A stretch of DNA of 10,447 nucleotides, taken from contig JBLHLB010000124.1 in assembly GCA_047618505.1 (NCBI GenBank), positions 1-10,447 of the forward strand. The letters are read 5' to 3'. The notes under the pieces were generated by a model that worked only from the letters and a program-made list of their open reading frames with translations, had not been told where the DNA came from and did not search any database. The position numbers and the translations under genes are program-made. The DNA is from JBLHLB01 sp047618505 (GTDB lineage Bacteria > Planctomycetota > UBA1135 > GCA-002686595). Below, piece after piece: positions 6,360 to 10,447 of this stretch (position 1 is its first letter; each line of letters opens with the position of its first letter).

Positions 6360-6673
6360 CTTCGTCTGGGAACACCTCGTCGGCGTCGCCCGTCTGAGTT
6401 TGCGCCCTCGCCTATGACCACCAACAGGGTGAAGTCGGGGGGCAAGGGAGAGAAGCGCCGGAGGATTGGAGCGACGATTGCCTCCCGGTGCAAGCCCGGA
6501 GGGCCACTCGCTGGTCGCGGAGGTCCAATGTTGCCGATCGGAAGCCGGCAAATGCCACTGACGGGGAGCCACCGCGGGCCCGGGGCGCAACCGGGCCGGG
6601 CGGGAGCTGACTTCCCAGCCCTTCTCTCTGATCGCGCTTTACACACTTTCCGTAACCAAAGCCCCCCCATCGG
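6360..6673. other. Intergenic region of about 310 bp without a convincing gene
   Basis: This lies between dapB and the tRNA and should hold the end of the dapB transcript and the tRNA promoter. Both strands are open (110 codons each), but the translations are Arg/Pro/Gly-rich, overlap the tRNA or dapB, and look non-coding. A strong GC hairpin, GGCCCGG (6577-6583) with CCGGGCC (6591-6597) around a 7-nt loop, and a weaker CCTCCCGG/CCGGAGG hairpin (about 6481-6502) are present without T-runs. I see no clear promoter boxes and no recognised RNA family. Confidence 0.5.
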
Positions 6674-7390
6674 TCACGCTTTCGGCGGATGCTCCCGAAA
6701 TGCGTGGGCGATGCCGCAGGCCACGCCCTCGGCGCCCCGGACGTAGCGCAGGCTGGACAAGATGCCGGGGGCGAATGCCGCGGGGCCCAGCATGTCGTGA
6801 TTCAAGGTCAGGGTCTCTCCGGGCGCCCCGAGTTGAACCTCCTGGTGTGCATAGAGGCCCTCCAAGCGCACGGAGTGAATTGGAACGGGGGCCAGACCTG
6901 TCGCCTCCAACTGGCGCGCCGTGTCGAGGGCGCTTCCGGAGGGGGCATCGCGCTTGTCCGCGTGGTGGCGTTCGATGATCTCGACCTGGGGCAGGAAGGC
7001 CGAGGCCTCCAGGGCAAAGCGCTGCAGGAGCCAAAGCCCGAGGCTGAAGTTGGGAACCACGAGGCCCGCGCTTCCCAGAGCCCGCGCGAGGGAGTCCAAC
7101 TCCGCTATTTCCCCTGGGGTCACGCCGGAGGTAGCAATGACAGTGCGTAGTCCCGCACCCAGGAGGGCTTTGCCGTGGGCAGCCCCAAGGCCCGCGACGG
7201 TGGCGTCCAAGGCAAGACCGGCGGGTATAGAGAGGAGGCGCCTAGTGAGCCCCTCCCCAAGATCGTCAGTGCCCGTCAGGGCGTGGGCCAGGTGGAGATC
7301 CGGGGCCTGTTCGATGACCTCTGCAGCCAAGCTTCCGAGGCGTCCAGAGGCTCCGACGAGGACGACTCCGATGGAAGCTCTGGTACTCAT
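6674..7390 (-). CDS. dapB: 4-hydroxy-tetrahydrodipicolinate reductase (DapB)
   Basis: DapB reduces 4-hydroxy-tetrahydrodipicolinate to tetrahydrodipicolinate with NAD(P)H in the cytoplasm, on the path to meso-diaminopimelate and lysine. The 238-residue protein has the N-terminal nucleotide-binding motif VGASGRLG (12-19). It has VIATSGVTPGEI (84-95) where the family has the G-T-T/S-G loop, PNFSLG (113-118), and the signature IERHHADKRDAPSGSA (139-154). In that signature H142/H143 and K146 correspond to the catalytic His and Lys and DAPSG is the substrate-binding segment. The end is typical of the family (GLxxAxxF-like: GVACGIAHAF). The start is ATG 7390, sharing ATGA with the stop of ddl, so it is translationally coupled to that gene; a longer open frame to 7453 lies inside ddl and is unlikely. 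Context with ddl and a UDP-amino sugar enzyme points to peptidoglycan supply. Confidence 0.95.
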   Translation of the reverse strand: MSTRASIGVVLVGASGRLGSLAAEVIEQAPDLHLAHALTGTDDLGEGLTRRLLSIPAGLALDATVAGLGAAHGKALLGAGLRTVIATSGVTPGEIAELDSLARALGSAGLVVPNFSLGLWLLQRFALEASAFLPQVEIIERHHADKRDAPSGSALDTARQLEATGLAPVPIHSVRLEGLYAHQEVQLGAPGETLTLNHDMLGPAAFAPGILSSLRYVRGAEGVACGIAHAFREHPPKA

Positions 7391-8526
7391 GCGTACACAC
7401 CGTTCGCTCGCCTGGCTCCGCGGGCTAGGCCGTCGATCACCATCCAGAGGCATAAGGTCGGGTAGTCGATGCCCTCAGCGGCGGCTTCCTGGGGGAGGAG
7501 CGAGCGCTCCGTCAGGCCCGGTAGGGTGTTCGTCTCCAGGAAGACCGGACGCCGGTCTGAACCGCTCGTTGGCACCATGAAGTCGGTGCGGGTATGACCG
7601 CAACAGCGCAGGGTGTGATGAGCCCGCAGGCTTAGGTCTTGCAGCTCCTGGATGGTGGCCTCCCCCAGGCTGCTCGGCGGGCAGACCTCGATGGCTCCAC
7701 CCGCGGTGTACTTCTCGTCGTAGTCGAAGAAGTGCTCCGCGTGGGGTTGGATTTCGATGGGCAGGAGAACGCGCTCCTGTCCAATACCACGACCCACGGC
7801 GGGTTCCGTGATGACGCCCACGGAAACCTCGATGCCTTCGATTCCGAGTTCCACGAGGGCCTCGTCGCCCTCAGCGAAGACCGCTGCCAGGGCGACCCCG
7901 AGGTCAGCGCCCAGGGCATCCCTGTTCCGTATCCACGTCGTGGCGACGGAGGAACCGCCGGAGCGGGGTTTAACGAACCAACTCGCGCCGTCCTCGGTGG
8001 ACGTCGCCAGGGATGCAATTCGCTCCCGCAGACCTCCCGGGTCCTCGCTCCACTGTGCTCGATTGACGGTTAAACCCGGCGGAACCAGGAGGCCAGCATC
8101 GGTCGCAAGGATGCGAGCGAAGGACTTATCCATTGCCACGGCCGAGGCGGTCACGCCGCTGCCTGTGTAGGCGCGCTCGTTGGCGTCGAAGAGACCCTGC
8201 AGTGTTCCGTCTTCCCCCTCGCCACCGTGGAGCGCCAGGAAGAAGACATCGACTTCAGCGAGGGCCTCCAGGGCAGCGCCGGGCAGCAGGGCTTGGCCGT
8301 CCACCTCCCAGCGGCCGTCGGGCAGAACCTCCATGGGGCGGACCTTCCGCGGACGCTGCTGAAGTAGCGGCGAGCCCAGGGCATCAATGACCGCTGCTTG
8401 GGTTAGGAGTGAGATCTCGCGTTCGCCCGAGCGACCCCCACCAAGGACGCACACGACGGCCTGGGAGGTGTCGACAGGCACCGAGGCCTGGGTCGATGTT
8501 TCAGCCCTGGTAGTGGTGTCCGCCAT
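7387..8526 (-). CDS. ddl: D-alanine--D-alanine ligase
   Basis: Ddl joins two D-alanines using ATP to make the terminal dipeptide of the peptidoglycan stem. The protein is 379 residues from ATG 8526. Family landmarks in order are LGGGRSGEREISLL (28-41, substrate-binding Glu), ALHGGEGEDGTLQGLF, YTGSGVTASAVAMDK, the ATP-grasp segment WFVKPRSGGSSVA, DYDEKYTAGGA, RTDFMV, and the Mg/ATP-binding FLETNTLPGLTERSL near the C-terminus. All key positions appear intact. The first 22 residues are Thr/Ser-rich and not part of the fold. ATG 8526 overlaps the end of the upstream pyrophosphorylase gene by 26 bp and has no clear ribosome-binding site. GTG 8481 would remove the overlap and is a possible alternative start. 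The stop overlaps the dapB start (ATGA). Confidence 0.95.
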   Translation of the reverse strand: MADTTTRAETSTQASVPVDTSQAVVCVLGGGRSGEREISLLTQAAVIDALGSPLLQQRPRKVRPMEVLPDGRWEVDGQALLPGAALEALAEVDVFFLALHGGEGEDGTLQGLFDANERAYTGSGVTASAVAMDKSFARILATDAGLLVPPGLTVNRAQWSEDPGGLRERIASLATSTEDGASWFVKPRSGGSSVATTWIRNRDALGADLGVALAAVFAEGDEALVELGIEGIEVSVGVITEPAVGRGIGQERVLLPIEIQPHAEHFFDYDEKYTAGGAIEVCPPSSLGEATIQELQDLSLRAHHTLRCCGHTRTDFMVPTSGSDRRPVFLETNTLPGLTERSLLPQEAAAEGIDYPTLCLWMVIDGLARGARRANGVYA

Positions 8527-9907
8527 CGTGTTCACGGTGCACGTGATTGGTGCGTGCCAGGAACTCTGCTTCGTTCTCTGCATAGAGGGGGTCGACTTCG
8601 ACGGGATGGAGTCCATCGCTGTCCTTAGGAGGTAGCTCAAGCCCAGCCTTCCTGGCCCATTCGGAGAACAGCCCGCAGAGGTCGCGTTTGCAGCTCGCCG
8701 GCGAATCCTCACCTTGGGCGTTCTTCACGGGGCTGAACTCCAGGCTGCGATCGACTTCGAGTGTGACGCTCTTCTCGGAACTGGAGAGTGCATCGAAGAC
8801 GAAGGTCTCGAACTTAAACCCCGTGACCTCCGTTGCCTGTCCGTCTTCGCCGCAGACTTTCATCTGCTTCTTGGCCACGTGCCAGGGCAGGGCCAGGTCG
8901 CCCTTCGTTACAGCTTCGAGGAAGGTACGTTCCAGGCAGTGGACCGCGATGTTGCCGGCGCCGAATGCCAGCTGTCCGTCGTCATCGCGCTGCTCGCGCA
9001 AGTCCGCGGGGAGATCGCTGTACTCAATGCAGCCGAGCTTGCCGTCCACGCGTCCGATCACTCCCACCTTCTCGCCGGCATCGCGCTTGATGACGACCTT
9101 GGAGGACATGCCCGCCCTAGCGAGGTCATGCAAGCCAATGAACAAGGGGTCCACGGGGCGTACCAGGGGGTTATCCACCTGGAAATAGGAGACCTGCTCG
9201 ATGCCGCGCTGTGCCATCTCCGCCAGTGCTCCTGAGGAACGCAATCCGAGCAGTACACCGCCGTGGCCATTGGGCGCCAAGAAGAGCGCATTGGGCGCGG
9301 AAAAGAGGACTCGCCCCTCCTCGTCCAAGGCGGGCAGCATGTCCTGCTGGAAGAAGGTGATGTCCTCTGCGCGCAGTCCGAAATTGTCGTTCTCCGAAAA
9401 GACAGCGCGGGTGCGCTCGTCATTTGCGGGCGACGTCATGACGTACCACGGGGCACTGACACCATGCATTTTCGAGATGCGCGCTATGCGAGCCGCATGA
9501 AAGGCGAAGAGTGTCTTTCCGGATACCGGCCCCACCGGGAAGGCGCCCTTGGGGCCGTCATATCCAAGGCGAGAGGCCTGTCCGCCCGCGACCAAAACAA
9601 AGGCGACCTTGCCGCTAGCGAAGAGTTCCTCGCCCCGCGCGCTGGCTGCCTGGGCCCTCTCGTGATGCAGCGAATCACGTTCCAGGGGGAACACATCCGG
9701 TGGCTCGAAGGCAACGCCCCCGCCAGCCTGGGCGGCTCCCGCAGTGCGTTGACTCAAGAGGGCGCAAAGCTCCCCAAGAAGGGTCAGGTCAAGGGCTTCA
9801 AGCTGGGCCCGAAGATGGCCCTGCTTCCCCGAGTCGAGGGCCTCGAGGCGGCGAACAGCATGGGACTGTCCGGCGCCCTCAAGCGCCCTCAGGAGAGAGT
9901 CGGTCAT
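8501..9907 (-). CDS. UAP1-like UDP-N-acetylhexosamine/UDP-sugar pyrophosphorylase
   Basis: This 468-residue protein belongs to the UDPGP family and matches the eukaryotic UDP-N-acetylglucosamine pyrophosphorylase (UAP1/AGX) type along its length. LVAGGQASRLGYDGPKG (105-121) is the nucleotide-binding loop, with AS where UAP1 usually has GT. WYVMTSPANDERT follows, then DITFFQQDMLPAL, then NGHGGVLLGLRSSG, YFQVDNPLVRPVDPLFIG, GFKFETFVFDAL, and LEVDRSLEFSPVKNAQGEDSP. The predicted reaction is UTP plus GlcNAc-1-P (or a related sugar-1-P) to UDP-sugar plus PPi in the cytosol. Most bacteria use the unrelated-looking GlmU for this step. The C-terminus is His-rich (NHVHREHDGGHHYQG). The start is ATG 9907, with GAAGGAG 11 nt upstream. 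The gene precedes and overlaps ddl, fitting cell-wall precursor synthesis. Exact sugar specificity cannot be read from sequence alone. Confidence 0.9.
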   Translation of the reverse strand: MTDSLLRALEGAGQSHAVRRLEALDSGKQGHLRAQLEALDLTLLGELCALLSQRTAGAAQAGGGVAFEPPDVFPLERDSLHHERAQAASARGEELFASGKVAFVLVAGGQASRLGYDGPKGAFPVGPVSGKTLFAFHAARIARISKMHGVSAPWYVMTSPANDERTRAVFSENDNFGLRAEDITFFQQDMLPALDEEGRVLFSAPNALFLAPNGHGGVLLGLRSSGALAEMAQRGIEQVSYFQVDNPLVRPVDPLFIGLHDLARAGMSSKVVIKRDAGEKVGVIGRVDGKLGCIEYSDLPADLREQRDDDGQLAFGAGNIAVHCLERTFLEAVTKGDLALPWHVAKKQMKVCGEDGQATEVTGFKFETFVFDALSSSEKSVTLEVDRSLEFSPVKNAQGEDSPASCKRDLCGLFSEWARKAGLELPPKDSDGLHPVEVDPLYAENEAEFLARTNHVHREHDGGHHYQG

Positions 9908-9928
9908 CGGAGGAACAGCTCCTTCAGA

Positions 9929-10270
9929 TCAGGAGGTGGCGGAGGGGGTTTCGCTGAGAACAGACAGCATCTTCTCGATCAGGCCCTGCATTTCCGCCAG
10001 GCGATGCTCGAGCATGACCTGGCGTTCCGTGAGTCGCTCGACGATCGGCGGCAGGATTGCTTCGCGCGTGTAGTTGTTGATCATATTGATGATCTCCGCG
10101 CGGTCCGCATCGGGCAACTTGTGGAAGTGATACTCGAACTTGCTGTTCAGCACTTCCTGGGAAATGTCCATGCACTTACGTGAGATATCACCGACGTCCT
10201 TTTGGTGGTGAACCAACTGAAAGTCTTCACGCTTGTAGTTGTGCAGGAGATCTTTGAACTTTCTATGCAT
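9929..10270 (-). CDS. Uncharacterised 113-aa helical protein
   Basis: I do not recognise this family. From ATG 10270 it reads MHRKFKDLLHNYKREDF and continues as an almost wholly alpha-helical, charged protein rich in His, Glu, Lys and Met. It contains SRKCMDISQEVLNSKFEYHFHKLPDADRAEI-type segments (about 30-60, with a proline break) and a leucine/isoleucine heptad-like helix (about 76-105) consistent with a coiled coil. It has no signal peptide or membrane segment. The open frame extends to ATG 10375, but those 35 residues are Pro/Arg-rich and overlap predicted hairpins, so the shorter start is preferred; no good Shine-Dalgarno site precedes it. It ends 21 bp before the UAP1-like gene and follows fabF, so it is probably part of this operon. 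Its amino acid composition is clearly coding-like in contrast with the flanking antisense frames. Confidence 0.75.
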   Translation of the reverse strand: MHRKFKDLLHNYKREDFQLVHHQKDVGDISRKCMDISQEVLNSKFEYHFHKLPDADRAEIINMINNYTREAILPPIVERLTERQVMLEHRLAEMQGLIEKMLSVLSETPSATS

Positions 10271-10303
10271 TGCGTCAGCCGTGGTGTGGGGTCTCGGAGG
10301 GGC

Positions 10304-10365
10304 GCCCAGGAGGTTGGGCGTAGGCCGGGAGCCGTTGGGTCTTTTGTGGAGCGTCGCTCCCCAAC
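10304..10365 (-). terminator. Hairpins after fabF, possible terminator or leader structure
   Basis: Two stem-loops lie between fabF and the 113-aa gene. CCCAAC/GTTGGG (10360-10365 with 10334-10339) encloses GGAGC/GCTCC (10356-10360 with 10348-10352). GCCCA/TGGGC (10304-10308 with 10315-10319) has a 6-nt loop. An AAAAG run sits inside the first hairpin, not after it, and there is no T-run downstream on the minus strand. They may be an inefficient terminator or a leader element for the 113-aa gene. Confidence 0.3.
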
Positions 10366-10386
10366 TCGGGGGCAAACACTATTCCG

Positions 10387-10447
10387 TCAGTCAAGCTGCC
10401 CGATGCAGATGCTGACGTTGTGTCCGCCGAAGCCGAGGGAGTTGGAG
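10387..10447 (-). CDS. fabF: Beta-ketoacyl-ACP synthase II (FabF), C-terminal end only
   Basis: Only the last 19 residues and the TGA stop (10387-10389) are in the window. They read SNSLGFGGHNVSICIGQLD. The N-S-x-G-F-G-G-x-N-x-S pattern is the conserved C-terminal signature of FabF/FabB condensing enzymes, which elongate fatty acids by condensing malonyl-ACP with acyl-ACP. FabF fits better than FabB because of the G-F-G-G-H-N form, but such a short piece does not exclude another ketosynthase. The gap of 116 bp to the next gene contains hairpins. Confidence 0.85.
   Translation of the reverse strand, partial: SNSLGFGGHNVSICIGQLD

Noticed and set aside
6225..6590. N-terminal extension of the 288-aa protein through the tRNA
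   Set aside because: The frame is open by chance through a complete tRNA-Leu gene; ATG 6224 is the sensible start.
6414..6746. Pair of 110-codon open frames on opposite strands between dapB and the tRNA
   Set aside because: One overlaps dapB and the other the tRNA; both translations are Arg/Pro/Gly-rich with no motifs or ribosome-binding sites.
9263..10183. 306-codon plus-strand open frame
   Set aside because: It is antisense to the UAP1-like gene and the 113-aa gene, both of which have family motifs or coding-like composition; its translation has no recognisable pattern.

Overview
The window reads as a chromosomal segment of a GC-rich bacterium. My best guess at the phylum is Planctomycetota. 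This rests on overall style: a long exported propeller protein with a Gly/Pro-rich C-terminal module of the kind common in planctomycete secreted proteins, and a eukaryote-type UDP-sugar pyrophosphorylase inside a cell-wall precursor operon. It is inference; no rRNA or other phylogenetic marker is present. There is no sign of phage, transposon or CRISPR.

Left part (1-3001): an uncharacterised gene (1-874, minus strand, running off the left edge) is divergent from a plus-strand pair. That pair is a CvpA-like four-helix membrane protein (1078-1743) followed by a predicted lipoprotein (1835-3001) that resembles the AlgX/AlgJ SGNH fold but seems to lack the canonical catalytic residues. The 200 bp between the divergent genes holds several inverted repeats, one pair of which could form alternative hairpins.

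Centre (3002-5050): a cobalamin (B12) riboswitch occupies about 3091-3424. Its core is near-consensus, it has an unusually long structured peripheral insert, and it carries a B12-box. A leader of about 230 nt follows, with two mutually exclusive pairings of one arm, and then a secreted beta-propeller-like protein (3654-4985) with no recognised B12 function. This pairing is the most interesting item: it suggests a B12-repressed exported protein, possibly a cobalamin-capture protein analogous to the Bacteroides beta-propeller BtuG. A hairpin at 4999-5032 lies between this gene and the converging minus-strand genes.

Right part (5052-10447), all on the minus strand. Reading in the direction of transcription: the end of FabF, an uncharacterised 113-aa helical protein, a UAP1-like UDP-N-acetylhexosamine pyrophosphorylase, D-Ala-D-Ala ligase, DapB, a GC-rich gap of about 310 bp, tRNA-Leu(CAA) with encoded CCA, an uncharacterised 288-aa protein with a Ser-Leu-Pro repeat linker, and a small NifU-like Fe-S scaffold protein. 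The UAP1-like gene, ddl and dapB overlap each other and supply UDP-amino sugar, D-Ala-D-Ala and diaminopimelate, so they look like a peptidoglycan-precursor operon. The 288-aa gene and the NifU-like gene abut (TAG directly followed by GTG) and are probably translationally coupled.
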